Positions 1 to 7,114 are shown, numbered from the stretch's first letter. The stretch is DNA of 16,014 nucleotides from GCA-020356105 sp041602815 (GCA_041602815.1 JBFIFO010000092.1:1-16014), one strand, 5' to 3'. Numbers and translations: made by a program. The notes: generated by a model from the sequence alone, not told the origin.

Positions 1-50
1 CCCCACCCGGCCACCCAACGGTATCGTACGCTGTGGGTGGTCGGGTGGGG
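1..50 (-). terminator. Long hairpin at left edge, candidate terminator
   Basis: Bases 1-16 and 35-50 form a 16-base-pair inverted repeat. The only non-Watson-Crick position is 10 against 41, which would be a G-U wobble when the plus strand is read as RNA. The loop is 18 bases. The hairpin starts 34 bases beyond the stop codon of the minus-strand kinase gene that ends at 84, where a terminator for that gene would be expected. Any T-run following it on the minus strand would lie outside the window, so intrinsic termination cannot be confirmed. On the plus strand no T-run follows. Confidence 0.45.
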
Positions 51-83
51 GAGCGGGCTGGCGCGAATTTAACGGATAATGCT

Positions 84-1139
84 CTAGCGCAGCCGGCGGG
101 CGTAGCCCTCGGCCAGACCGAGGTAGTCCAGCGCGCGGTGGCGCCACTTGTCCGGCTCGGCGACGTCGTCGTCGCGCAGATGGAGGATCGAGAGCCGGGC
201 GCGGAGCAGCGCGCGGTGCGCCTTGTAGAAGTCGATCAGCCGCGGCGGCGGGCTGTCGCCGAGATCGCGGCAGCAGGCCTCGAGGATTTCGGTGCCGGTT
301 TCCGCCGAGCCGAGCCGCTCGCATTCCATCGCGAGGAAGGCGAGCTCGTCCGCCCGGTCGACGGTGCGGAATTCGCGGTTGAACTCGAGGCAGTCGATGA
401 CCGCGGGCTCCGGGCCGAGGAAGACGTGCTCGGGCCTGAGGTCGCCGTGGCCCTCGACGATGCAGCCGCGCCGCACGCGCCGTTCGAACATCGCGATGTC
501 GTCGTCCAGCGTCCGGATCAGGGTCGTGCACACCGTCGCGACCGGTGGCACCGGCAGGTCGAACTCGGCGGCGCCTAGGTCCTTGCGGTTTTGCCGGATG
601 GCGGCGGCCAGGCGGCGGCGGAACAAGGTCGGCGGGACGGCGACCGGGACCGCGTGCCGATAGAAATCGGCCAGCAGCCGGGCCACCGCCTGCAGCTCGT
701 CGGTCTGCGCGGTGCCGTACCAGATCGCCGCGTCGAGCATGCGCTCCGCAGGCAGCCGGTGCATGCGCACGAGCCAGTCGACCGGCTCGCCGTCCCCGTC
801 GAGGTGCAGCGCCCCGGCCGCATCGACGGTGAGCGGCACCGCCGCGATGTAGACGCGCGGCGCCAGGCGCCGGTTCAGGCGGACCTCCTCGCGGCAGCTG
901 CGGCGCCGCGCGGACAGGGTGCGGAAGTCGAGGAATTCGTAATGCACCGGCTTCTTCAGCTTGTGGGCATAGCGCGCGGTCAGGAAGACCACCGACATAT
1001 GCGTCTCGACGACCCGGACCGGGCCGGCTTCGCCGGGAAAGGCCTCGGCCGTGCCGAGGAAGGCGACCTTCTCGGCGAACCCGACGTCCGGCGTTGCGAG
1101 GCCCTGCGTTACTGCTGTCCGACGGTGTTGCTTGGTCAT
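84..1139 (-). CDS. Aminoglycoside phosphotransferase-like kinase (COG2187 type)
   Basis: A 351-residue protein resembling the aminoglycoside-phosphotransferase-like enzymes of COG2187, with a protein-kinase-like fold; the physiological substrate is not known. Visible signs are KLKKPV at about 61-66, which probably carries the ATP-contacting lysine, the catalytic loop HGDLRPEH at 231-238 with Asp233, and the metal-binding segment VIDCLEF at 247-253. The usual catalytic-loop Asn is replaced by His238. Some family members carry a C-terminal P-loop AAA domain; none is present here, and the protein ends soon after the kinase fold. I chose the ATG at 1139 because family homology begins shortly after it (FAEKVAFL at 21-28). 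The frame stays open upstream to 1520, but that sequence is low-complexity and there is no clear ribosome site at either choice. It lies divergent from the hydrolase/phosphoribosyltransferase genes, a company often kept by stress-associated genes (inference). Confidence 0.85.
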   Translation of the reverse strand: MTKQHRRTAVTQGLATPDVGFAEKVAFLGTAEAFPGEAGPVRVVETHMSVVFLTARYAHKLKKPVHYEFLDFRTLSARRRSCREEVRLNRRLAPRVYIAAVPLTVDAAGALHLDGDGEPVDWLVRMHRLPAERMLDAAIWYGTAQTDELQAVARLLADFYRHAVPVAVPPTLFRRRLAAAIRQNRKDLGAAEFDLPVPPVATVCTTLIRTLDDDIAMFERRVRRGCIVEGHGDLRPEHVFLGPEPAVIDCLEFNREFRTVDRADELAFLAMECERLGSAETGTEILEACCRDLGDSPPPRLIDFYKAHRALLRARLSILHLRDDDVAEPDKWRHRALDYLGLAEGYARRLR

Positions 1140-1323
1140 GCGATGGTTCCGGCTGCCTGTCTCTTTGCCATCCTCGGCCCGTATGGAACCGACATTCCGC
1201 ATAGTGCCACGTCTGGTGCTCGCAACAGCTTGACCTGGATCAATGAGGGACGCGGCCGAGGGGCGGATATTACGCGGGCGCAGGTTCGGACTGACCCGGT
1301 TTCGCGTGAACGGACCGCAGTCC
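1140..1323. other. Divergent intergenic region, kinase and hydrolase genes
   Basis: These 184 bases separate two divergent genes and should hold promoters for both. A TTGACC at 1230-1235 (plus) and a TAATAT-like box near 1268-1273 (minus) were seen, but neither has a good partner box at 16-18 bases. No operator, RNA gene or short gene could be supported. Confidence 0.3.
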
Positions 1324-2040
1324 ATGACACGGCAAGCGAACAACCCAGGCATGATCCAGGCGGCGCCCGCCGATACCGGCGGCAGGCCGCGACTGGTCCC
1401 GCGCGCGGTGCGGATCGCGCCCCTCGGCCTCGAGGGGCTATTGTCCCTGCCCGAGCCGGCGCGGGGCATCGTGCTGTTCGCCCATGGCAGCGGCAGCAGC
1501 CGCTTCAGCCCCCGCAACACCCATGTCGCCGCGGCCCTTCAGGCGGCTGGCCTTGCGACCCTGTTGTTCGACCTCTTGACCGAGTCGGAAGCCGCGGACC
1601 GGGCCCGCGTCTTCGACATCCCATTGCTGTCGGAGCGGCTGCTGGCGGCACACGAGTGGGTCGCCGGCGAGGCCGGCACCGCAGCCCTGCCGCTCGGTTT
1701 TTTCGGTGCCAGCACGGGCGCCGCCGCGGCGCTGGTGGCCGCGGCGATGAGCGACCGCGAGATCGCCGCCGTGGTTTCGCGCGGCGGCCGGCCGGACCTC
1801 GCCGGGGCGGCCCTTACCCGGGTTCGCGCACCGACGCTGCTGATCGTCGGCGGCGCTGATAACGCGGTGCTCGACCTCAATCGGCTCGCTCTCGCGCAGC
1901 TACGCTGCCCCGCGCGCCTGTCGGTGGTGCCGGGCGCGACGCACCTGTTCGAGGAGCCCGGCACCCTGGACAAGGTGATCGAACTGGCCCGCGACTGGTT
2001 CATCGAACACCTGCCATCGCGCAACGGAGGACCCGAATGA
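1324..2040 (+). CDS. Alpha/beta hydrolase, dienelactone hydrolase family
   Basis: A 238-residue cytoplasmic serine hydrolase of the dienelactone hydrolase/alpha-beta hydrolase type; the substrate is unknown. The fold is visible as strand-loop GIVLFAHGSGSS (48-59, oxyanion region), the nucleophile elbow GASTG (128-132, Ser130), the acid Asp179 in GGADNAV, and His207 in GATHLF, so the catalytic triad looks complete. The ATG at 1324 was preferred; a second in-frame ATG at 1351 is possible, and the first 25 or so residues show no homology-like pattern. Its stop overlaps the next start as ATGA (2037-2040), so it is translationally coupled to the phosphoribosyltransferase. The same two activities occur fused or adjacent in other bacteria, which supports a shared but undefined role. 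Confidence 0.85.
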   Translation: MTRQANNPGMIQAAPADTGGRPRLVPRAVRIAPLGLEGLLSLPEPARGIVLFAHGSGSSRFSPRNTHVAAALQAAGLATLLFDLLTESEAADRARVFDIPLLSERLLAAHEWVAGEAGTAALPLGFFGASTGAAAALVAAAMSDREIAAVVSRGGRPDLAGAALTRVRAPTLLIVGGADNAVLDLNRLALAQLRCPARLSVVPGATHLFEEPGTLDKVIELARDWFIEHLPSRNGGPE

Positions 2041-2702
2041 GCCCCGCCATGTTCGCCGACCGGGCGGATGCCGGCCGGCAGCTTGCCGAAAGGCTGAAGC
2101 GATTCAAATCGAAGAACCCCGTGGTCCTGGCGCTGCCGCGCGGCGGCGTGCCAATCGGGCGCGAGGTGGCGGCGGCGCTGGACGCGCCTATGGATCTCAT
2201 CCTCGTGCGCAAGATCGGCGCACCAGGCCAGCCGGAGCTGGCGCTCGGTGCCGTCGTGGACGGCGCGCGGCCGGAGCTCGTCGTCAACGAGGACGTCAAG
2301 GCGATGCTGCGGGTCAGCGACGACTACATCGCGCGGGAGGAAGCGCGCCAGCTGGCGGAAATCAAGCGCCGGCGAGAGCTCTGGCTCGGCAACCGGCCGC
2401 GCGTTGCGGTCAAGGGCCGGACCGCGTTGATCGTCGACGACGGGATCGCCACCGGCGCAACGGTGCGGGCAGCCCTGCACGCGGTGCGCCGGGCCGCGCC
2501 GGCGCATCTCGTGCTGGCGGCACCGGTCGTGCCGCCGGACACGGCCGAGCGTCTGCGCGATGATGCCGACGAGGTCATTTGCCTGGCCACGCCGTCCGCG
2601 TTCTGGGCCATCAGCATGTTTTATGCGAACTTCCCTCAGGTCGCCGACGCCGAAGTCAGCGCGATGATGGATTCGGCGCGCGACGCCGACACGACAGCAT
2701 GA
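2037..2702 (+). CDS. Phosphoribosyltransferase family protein (COG1926-like)
   Basis: A 221-residue type I phosphoribosyltransferase fold protein. The PRPP-binding signature is LIVDDGIATGATV at 131-143, with the paired acidic residues Asp134-Asp135, and the pyrophosphate-loop region is LPRGGVPIG at 33-41. The long insertion between these segments and the lack of a recognisable base-specific hood fit the COG1926 group, whose substrate is not established, rather than a standard purine or pyrimidine enzyme. The start is fixed by GGAGG at 2026-2030, six bases before the ATG, and by the ATGA overlap with the hydrolase. A small membrane protein gene follows after 20 bases. It is probably expressed as one message with both neighbours. 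Confidence 0.88.
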   Translation: MSPAMFADRADAGRQLAERLKRFKSKNPVVLALPRGGVPIGREVAAALDAPMDLILVRKIGAPGQPELALGAVVDGARPELVVNEDVKAMLRVSDDYIAREEARQLAEIKRRRELWLGNRPRVAVKGRTALIVDDGIATGATVRAALHAVRRAAPAHLVLAAPVVPPDTAERLRDDADEVICLATPSAFWAISMFYANFPQVADAEVSAMMDSARDADTTA

Positions 2703-2710
2703 CACGTCCA

Positions 2711-2717
2711 AGGGAGG
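2711..2717 (+). promoter_or_regulatory. Ribosome binding site for the 36-residue membrane protein
   Basis: AGGGAGG lies five bases before the ATG at 2723. This strong site decides the start of a very short gene and argues against the longer in-frame reading that begins at 2579 inside the phosphoribosyltransferase gene. Confidence 0.75.
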
Positions 2718-2722
2718 CCGCC

Positions 2723-2833
2723 ATGGCAGAGCGGAGAGGCTGGAGCGCCGTCAGAAAGCACGGACTTGCGGTCTTCCTCGTCGTCCTTGCGATCGTCCTG
2801 TTCCTGCTGTTCTCCGGCTACCTGACGGGCTGA
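2723..2833 (+). CDS. 36-residue single-span membrane protein
   Basis: A tiny protein with a basic N-terminus (Arg4, Arg5, Arg11, Lys12, His13), one hydrophobic helix at about residues 15-31 (LAVFLVVLAIVLFLLFS) and a short tail GYLTG. The charge distribution predicts the N-terminus in the cytoplasm. There is a strong Shine-Dalgarno sequence at 2711-2717 and a gap of only 20 bases after the phosphoribosyltransferase stop, so it probably belongs to the same operon. No family is recognised. Proteins this small are usually missed by automatic gene calling; they often act as membrane anchors or modulators, but no role can be assigned here. Confidence 0.7.
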   Translation: MAERRGWSAVRKHGLAVFLVVLAIVLFLLFSGYLTG

Positions 2834-2858
2834 CTGGGCCGCCGTCCGGGTCGCCCGC

Positions 2859-3839
2859 TCAATAGACCCGATAGCGGGGGGCTTCCCCTTTCAGCACGAC
2901 CCGCTCCACATTGTCCCAGGCTGATCGAAACAGCCTGGCCCAGGATTGCCGCGTCACCCCCGCGATGTGCGGCGTGAGCAGCACGCGGCGCGCCGCCTCG
3001 CTCTCGAGTTGCAGCAACGGGCCGGTGGCGGGGGGCGGCTCGTTCTCGTAGACGTCGACGGCGGCGCCCCCGAGCCGCCCCGCCGACAATGCCTCGGCCA
3101 GGGCCGCCTCGTCGACCACACCGCCGCGCGCCGCGTTGACGAGGATCGCGTCGGGCTTCATCCGCGCGAGCTCGGATCGTCCGATCAGGCCGCTTGTTTC
3201 CGGCAACAGGGGCACGTGCAGGGTCACCACATCCGCCGTCGCCAGCAGGGCTTCCAGCGCCAGCGGTTTCGCCTGCAGCGCCGCGGCTGCCTTGCGGTCC
3301 GGCGCGACCCGATCGTAATACACGATATCGGCGCCGAGACCGTGAAAGGCCCGGGCCACCGCACGGCCGATATTGCCGAACCCGACGATCCCGACGGTCA
3401 GCCCGTCGACCCCGCGCAGGCTGTCATCGATCATACGGGCACGGAACGGGCCGTAGTTGCCGGCGCGGATCTCCCGATCCGCCCAGGCGAGCCGACGCAG
3501 CAGGATAAGGGCGCTGGCGACCGCATACTCGGCGACCGCCTCGTTCGAGCCGCCGACGACGTTGCACACCGGTATGCCCAGCTCCTTCATGGCGATGGCG
3601 TCGAGCCGGTCGACCCCGGCACCGGTCACCTGGACGAGCTTCACAGCGCTGCCGGCGAACAGCTCGGGCGGCAGCTTCGGGCCGACGGCGGGGATGACGA
3701 GGGCCCGCGTGTCGCGGATCAGGGTGGCCAGCTCTGGATGGTCGGGCGCGCGGTAGGTGATCGCGAGCGCCACCGGCGGCGTCACCCCGGCAGTGAGGAA
3801 GTCGGCCTCCGGCCGGAGGCAGACGACATCGCAGCTCAT
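2859..3839 (-). CDS. D-2-hydroxyacid dehydrogenase (NAD-dependent)
   Basis: A 326-residue cytoplasmic oxidoreductase of the D-isomer-specific 2-hydroxyacid dehydrogenase family, which interconverts 2-hydroxy acids and 2-oxo acids using NAD(P). The Rossmann motif is GIVGFGNIG at 150-158. The catalytic set is complete: Arg238 in NAARGG, Glu267 in ENEP and His291 in TPHIAG. VDVYENEPP (261-269) and LVNAARGGVVDE (233-244) are family signatures. The protein lacks the C-terminal ACT domain of long phosphoglycerate dehydrogenases, so it is a short-form enzyme and its substrate is open. The start ATG at 3839 overlaps the cupin stop as ATGA (3836-3839), making it the fourth and last gene of the operon. 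This suggests it handles a 2-hydroxy or 2-oxo acid made or used by the pathway (inference). Confidence 0.9.
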   Translation of the reverse strand: MSCDVVCLRPEADFLTAGVTPPVALAITYRAPDHPELATLIRDTRALVIPAVGPKLPPELFAGSAVKLVQVTGAGVDRLDAIAMKELGIPVCNVVGGSNEAVAEYAVASALILLRRLAWADREIRAGNYGPFRARMIDDSLRGVDGLTVGIVGFGNIGRAVARAFHGLGADIVYYDRVAPDRKAAAALQAKPLALEALLATADVVTLHVPLLPETSGLIGRSELARMKPDAILVNAARGGVVDEAALAEALSAGRLGGAAVDVYENEPPPATGPLLQLESEAARRVLLTPHIAGVTRQSWARLFRSAWDNVERVVLKGEAPRYRVY

Positions 3840-4219
3840 GATTTGGCTACGCCCGGTTCGGCGGTGCCGGCGGATACGTCGGCGACCGGGAAGAAGCACA
3901 GCAGCACCAGCGGCTCGCTGCCGGTGTTGCGGGTCACGTGCCGTTCACCGGGCGGGATGAGGATCGCGTCGCCAGCGGCCAGCCGGTGCTCGCCAGTGTC
4001 GGCGTGGGTCACACCCTGGCCGGACAGGACGAAAATGCATTCCTCGAAATCACTGTGGCTGTGCGGCCCGCGCGGCGTTTCACCGGGCTTCGGAACGGGA
4101 ATCTCGACAAGGCGCAGCGTCAGGCCGCCGGACCCCATCGCGCCCGAGAACAGCTCACGCGATACGCGGCCCGGCAGCCCGAGGCTCTTCGCTTCGCCTT
4201 TTCTGACGACCCGCGCCAC
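3836..4219 (-). CDS. Small single-domain cupin protein
   Basis: A 127-residue one-domain cupin. Motif 1 reads GPHSHSDFEECIFVLSGQG (51-69), with metal-ligand candidates His53, His55 and Glu59 or Glu60. Motif 2 reads GDAILIPPGERHVTRN (83-98), with the fourth ligand His94, so the metal site appears intact. Such proteins may be isomerases, dioxygenases or ligand-binding proteins, and the sequence alone does not choose between them. The start is GTG at 4219. No strong ribosome site precedes it, but no ATG or GTG lies in the 33 bases between it and the creatininase stop, which is in the same frame. The stop overlaps the dehydrogenase start. Its place between a hydrolase and a 2-hydroxyacid dehydrogenase suggests it isomerises or cleaves an intermediate (inference). 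Confidence 0.82.
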   Translation of the reverse strand: MARVVRKGEAKSLGLPGRVSRELFSGAMGSGGLTLRLVEIPVPKPGETPRGPHSHSDFEECIFVLSGQGVTHADTGEHRLAAGDAILIPPGERHVTRNTGSEPLVLLCFFPVADVSAGTAEPGVAKS

Positions 4220-4252
4220 GGCCGGACGGGCTATCGATGCGGTCCGCTCACG

Positions 4253-5074
4253 TCACGACCGGCCGGCCGCTTCGCGCAGCTGCTTGACCTCGGCAACCCC
4301 GCCCTGGACGGCATCGAGCTGGCGGAAGATCTCCGTCGCCTCCTTGGCGATGGCGTCGGCGATGTCGTTCAGCATGCGGACGCCCTTCTCCACCGTGGCG
4401 TGCTCGGGGCTGCCGTACCAGCCGGTTGGCGCGATCGAGCGGATGTCGGTCAGCACCGGCTGGTAGGAGCGCGTGCGGCGCAGCCGGTCCATCGAACGGC
4501 CGAGGTCGTGGTCCGAGGAATAGTCGATACGGTCGAGATGCACCAGGTCTGGACGGTGGGCGAGCACGGCAAGCGCCTCGATCTCCCCGCCATGGGTAAG
4601 GCCGTTGCATTCATGCCCGTAAAGCTCGGCCGCAACGTAGCAGGCCTGCACGGTGAGCACCGTCATGCCGTGGTCGCGATGCAGAGATTCCGCTGCGATT
4701 GCCAGCGACGGGATGTTGCCTTCGTGCCAGTTCACGATCAGCAGGTACCTCGCCCCATGCTGCGCGGTCGACACGCAGGTCTCCTTCACGACGCGCATAT
4801 AGGTGTCGGGGGTCAGGGTAATGGTGCCTTCGAACGGCATGTGCATGGGCGTGACGCCCAACGGACTCGCCGGCAGGACGAGGCCGTCCATCCGTTCCGC
4901 CACGGCATGAGAGATGACGTTGGCGGCGAAGATGTCGGTGCCCGTCGGCAGGTGGGGTCCATGCTGCTCGACACTGCCGGCCGGCAGCAGGACCAACGGG
5001 TTCCTGGCAAACTGCGCGGCGATCTCCGGCTGGGTCAGATCCGCGAAGTAGCGCGTGGATAACTTGGGCGACAT
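4253..5074 (-). CDS. Creatininase-family amidohydrolase
   Basis: A 273-residue metal-dependent hydrolase of the creatininase superfamily, which includes creatinine amidohydrolase and enzymes cleaving other cyclic amides or ring diketones. Signatures are VEQHGPHLPTGTD (35-47, ligands Glu36, His38 and Asp47), NWHEGN (115-120, His117), where many relatives have NGHGGN, and HGGEIEAL (161-168, Glu164). Length matches the family. The ATG at 5074 is preceded by a GGGA-containing site. It is second in the operon, 33 bases after the Gfo/Idh/MocA gene. A creatininase-family hydrolase acting on a keto-sugar made by dehydrogenases has been reported for inositol breakdown in Thermotoga (as I recall it), so oxidation followed by ring opening is a reasonable guess. 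The true substrate is unknown. Confidence 0.88.
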   Translation of the reverse strand: MSPKLSTRYFADLTQPEIAAQFARNPLVLLPAGSVEQHGPHLPTGTDIFAANVISHAVAERMDGLVLPASPLGVTPMHMPFEGTITLTPDTYMRVVKETCVSTAQHGARYLLIVNWHEGNIPSLAIAAESLHRDHGMTVLTVQACYVAAELYGHECNGLTHGGEIEALAVLAHRPDLVHLDRIDYSSDHDLGRSMDRLRRTRSYQPVLTDIRSIAPTGWYGSPEHATVEKGVRMLNDIADAIAKEATEIFRQLDAVQGGVAEVKQLREAAGRS

Positions 5075-5107
5075 GGTAAAGGGGTCCCTTGCGTCTCTTT
5101 CGTGCCG

Positions 5108-6202
5108 TCACTCCGCCGCGTGCTGGTCCTCGGCGGCGATGCTGCGGCGCGACTCCTCGAGGATTTCGTTGAGCTCGACCGCCTGGCCCTTGCGCTCGAT
5201 CGAGCGCAGCGCCGCGTTCACGACGGCCAGCGCGATCACGCCGTCATGGGCGGTCAGTTCGGCGAGGCGCCCGCTCGCGCAGGCCTCGGCGAATATCTCC
5301 AGCTCGTCGACGAACATGTTGCCCGGCTCCAGCTCGAGAACCTCCCGCTTGCCGAAGGCATCCTTGCCGCGCTGGATGTACAGCAGCGACGTCTTGTGGA
5401 GATCGTCCGGATTGTCCCAGGTCCCGAAATCCAGCTCGTAGTGGATCAGACCCTTCTGCCCGAAGACGCGAATCTGGTAGATGCCGGGCGACGTCCAGCA
5501 GGACCCGACGTAGCCGACCGCGCCGTCGGCAAAGCGCAGCAGAGTCATCGACTGGTCGTCGACCTCGGCGCCGACCGGCGAAAGCTTGGAGGCCATCGAG
5601 GACACTTCAGCGATCTCGCCGCCGAGATAGTGGAGGGCGTCGAACTGATGGATCGCGAGCTGCGACAGCGGCCCGCCCGGCGCCTTGGCGCGGTACCAGC
5701 GCCAGGTGTCCGGCGTCAGCTCGAGCGCACGTTCGTTGGAGAAATTGGCCTCGATGAACGACAGCCGGCCGATCTCGCCACTCTCGATCGCCTGTTTCAT
5801 CCGCCGGGTGCCCTTGAGCAGCCGCGCGCTATGGCCCACCATGACCTGGATGCCGTATTTCGCCGACAACGCTTCCAGCTTCAGCCCGTTCTCGAGCGTA
5901 TTGGCGATCGGTTTTTCCGTGTAGACATGCTTTCCGGCCTTGGCCACCGCCTCGGCGACCGGCAGATGCTGTTCGTTGGGCACGGTCAGGATGACGCCCT
6001 TGACCTCGGGGTTGCCGAGCAGAGCATTCATGTCCGGCGCGGCGGCGATCCCGAACTCTGCGGTATACCCTTGCCGCTTTTCTTCCGACCGGCTGTATCC
6101 GGCGACGATCTCCAGCCTGTCCGATTTCTGTGCAGCGCGCGTCAAAACCTTGGCCCAGCGGCCAAGACCGACAATGCCAAGCTTCACCGGCTTCGATGCC
6201 AT
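5108..6202 (-). CDS. Gfo/Idh/MocA-family NAD(P)-dependent oxidoreductase
   Basis: A 364-residue oxidoreductase with an N-terminal Rossmann domain (GIVGLGRWA, 9-17) and a C-terminal GFO/IDH/MocA substrate domain. The family motif EKP is at 96-98, with the likely catalytic Lys97. The second motif reads GGPLSQLAIHQFD (176-188): His185 is kept, but the position four residues before it, an Asp in inositol dehydrogenase, is Gln181. Members usually oxidise sugar, sugar-acid or cyclitol hydroxyls. The ATG at 6202 has a good site, AGAGGGGGA, upstream. It is the first gene of the four-gene operon and is read from the promoter at 6247-6275. The gene lies divergent from the GntR regulator, which favours regulation by that protein. 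Confidence 0.9.
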   Translation of the reverse strand: MASKPVKLGIVGLGRWAKVLTRAAQKSDRLEIVAGYSRSEEKRQGYTAEFGIAAAPDMNALLGNPEVKGVILTVPNEQHLPVAEAVAKAGKHVYTEKPIANTLENGLKLEALSAKYGIQVMVGHSARLLKGTRRMKQAIESGEIGRLSFIEANFSNERALELTPDTWRWYRAKAPGGPLSQLAIHQFDALHYLGGEIAEVSSMASKLSPVGAEVDDQSMTLLRFADGAVGYVGSCWTSPGIYQIRVFGQKGLIHYELDFGTWDNPDDLHKTSLLYIQRGKDAFGKREVLELEPGNMFVDELEIFAEACASGRLAELTAHDGVIALAVVNAALRSIERKGQAVELNEILEESRRSIAAEDQHAAE

Positions 6203-6246
6203 CGGGCGCGTCCCCCTCTGGAAATTATTGGAATGGAAGCAGCGAA

Positions 6247-6275
6247 ATGATATTACGGTATTACGATAGAATCAA
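6247..6275 (-). promoter_or_regulatory. Promoter of the Gfo/Idh-creatininase-cupin-dehydrogenase operon
   Basis: Read on the minus strand, TTGATT (6275-6270) and TATCAT (6252-6247) are spaced by exactly 17 bases, a good sigma-70-type arrangement. The start of transcription would fall near 6240, leaving a leader of about 38 bases before the ATG at 6202. The spacer holds the TAATACCGTAATA element. The region from 6242 to 6290 matches the second operon's promoter at 12687-12774. Confidence 0.72.
6251..6263 (-). promoter_or_regulatory. Candidate GntR operator, copy 1
   Basis: TAATACCGTAATA on the minus strand, identical to 12698-12710 and similar to 6378-6390. It covers the spacer and the -10 box, the expected position for a repressor. 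The element reads as two GTAATA-like direct half units 8 bases apart. Within and next to it is GTATTAC, which fits the GTNNNAC core typical of FCD-type GntR operators (family knowledge). Binding by the adjacent GntR protein is inference. Confidence 0.6.
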
Positions 6276-6349
6276 CCGTAGCCGCCTCGCCTCGACGCGT
6301 TGCCACAACCAGGCGTTCCATTCCCCGTTACGGTGTCGGCCGCGTATCG

Positions 6350-6390
6350 TTGCCGCCCGACTCCTTCAAGGTTAAGATAATATAGTAATA
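6350..6390 (+). promoter_or_regulatory. Promoter and operator copy 3 of the GntR gene
   Basis: TTGCCG (6350-6355) and TAAGAT (6373-6378) with 17-base spacing form a plausible promoter for the regulator. TAATATAGTAATA (6378-6390) directly follows the -10 box and matches the TAATACCGTAATA of the two operon promoters at 11 of 13 positions. It would cover the transcription start and lies 18 bases before the ATG at 6409, which suggests autoregulation. The promoter call is weaker than the other two; the local AT-rich patch in GC-rich DNA supports a control region. Confidence 0.5.
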
Positions 6391-6408
6391 TTGCAGCGCA
6401 GTCACACG

Positions 6409-7104
6409 ATGGAGGAGTCAAAGACGCCCGAGATAACGAGGACGGCCGCCCCACTGCGCCAGCAGGTGCTGGATCACCTTCGCGAGACCATCATCACCGG
6501 CGGAATTGCGCCAGGGCAACGGCTGATCGAGCGTGAACTTACCGAGATGCTGGACGTCTCGCGCACCGTCATTCGCGAGGCGTTGCGGCAGCTTGAGACA
6601 GAAGGCCTGGTCACGCTGATCCCCAACAAGGGGCCGGTGGTCCGGGAGCTCAGCCCTGCGGAAGCGCAGGACGTCTATCATATCCGAAGCCTGCTGGAAG
6701 GACTCGCGGCGCGCTTGTTCGTGGAAAACGCCGATGATGGGATGATCGAGCAGCTCGAGGCGGCGCTCGACGCGGTGGTCGCCGCGTACGAGAAAGGCGA
6801 CGTGCCGGAGGTGATGAGTCGCAAGAACAGTTTTTATGACATCCTGTATCAGGGCGTCATGAGCGAGACCCTCACATCGATTCTGATGTCGCTGCATGCA
6901 CGGATCTGGCGCTGGCGGGCGGTGGGCCTGACCCATCCGAAACGTTCCGGCGGCCGCTCCCGCGAAAGCATCAGGAACCTCCGCGCCATGGTGAAGGCGA
7001 TCAAGGACCGCGACGCCGAGGCGGCCGAGCGCATCACGCGCGAGGAGGCGGGCGGGGCCGCACACGAGGTGCTGCGCCTGCTCGGCAACGGTCCCGCGAG
7101 CTGA
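6409..7104 (+). CDS. GntR-family transcriptional regulator (FCD/FadR type)
   Basis: A 231-residue DNA-binding regulator. Residues 15-80 form the winged helix-turn-helix of GntR proteins, with ITGGIAPGQRLIERELTEML (30-49) and the recognition region SRTVIREALRQLETEGLV (51-68). The rest is an all-helical FCD effector domain. The histidines that usually bind metal in FCD domains appear absent: the FH pair is FY (142-143), and no His occurs in the two later helices at the expected spots, so ligand sensing may not use a metal. The ATG at 6409 was preferred; an in-frame TTG at 6391 is possible but would overlap the operator. It lies between the two minus-strand operons and probably represses both, released by a pathway compound (inference). 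Confidence 0.9.
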   Translation: MEESKTPEITRTAAPLRQQVLDHLRETIITGGIAPGQRLIERELTEMLDVSRTVIREALRQLETEGLVTLIPNKGPVVRELSPAEAQDVYHIRSLLEGLAARLFVENADDGMIEQLEAALDAVVAAYEKGDVPEVMSRKNSFYDILYQGVMSETLTSILMSLHARIWRWRAVGLTHPKRSGGRSRESIRNLRAMVKAIKDRDAEAAERITREEAGGAAHEVLRLLGNGPAS

Positions 7105-7114
7105 CGCGCGACTC

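Noticed and set aside
1267..1274. TATTACG half match to the operator in the kinase/hydrolase intergenic region
   Set aside because: Only one half unit is present, without the second half or a matching promoter; chance is enough to explain it.
2834..2858. Possible shared terminator between the convergent membrane microprotein and D-2-hydroxyacid dehydrogenase genes
   Set aside because: Only 25 GC-rich bases without a convincing stem or T-run on either strand.
5102..6250. Long plus-strand open frame opposite the Gfo/Idh/MocA gene
   Set aside because: It is the mirror of a clear family gene in GC-rich DNA; its translation has no family motif and is rich in Arg, Asp and Gly as expected of antisense frames.
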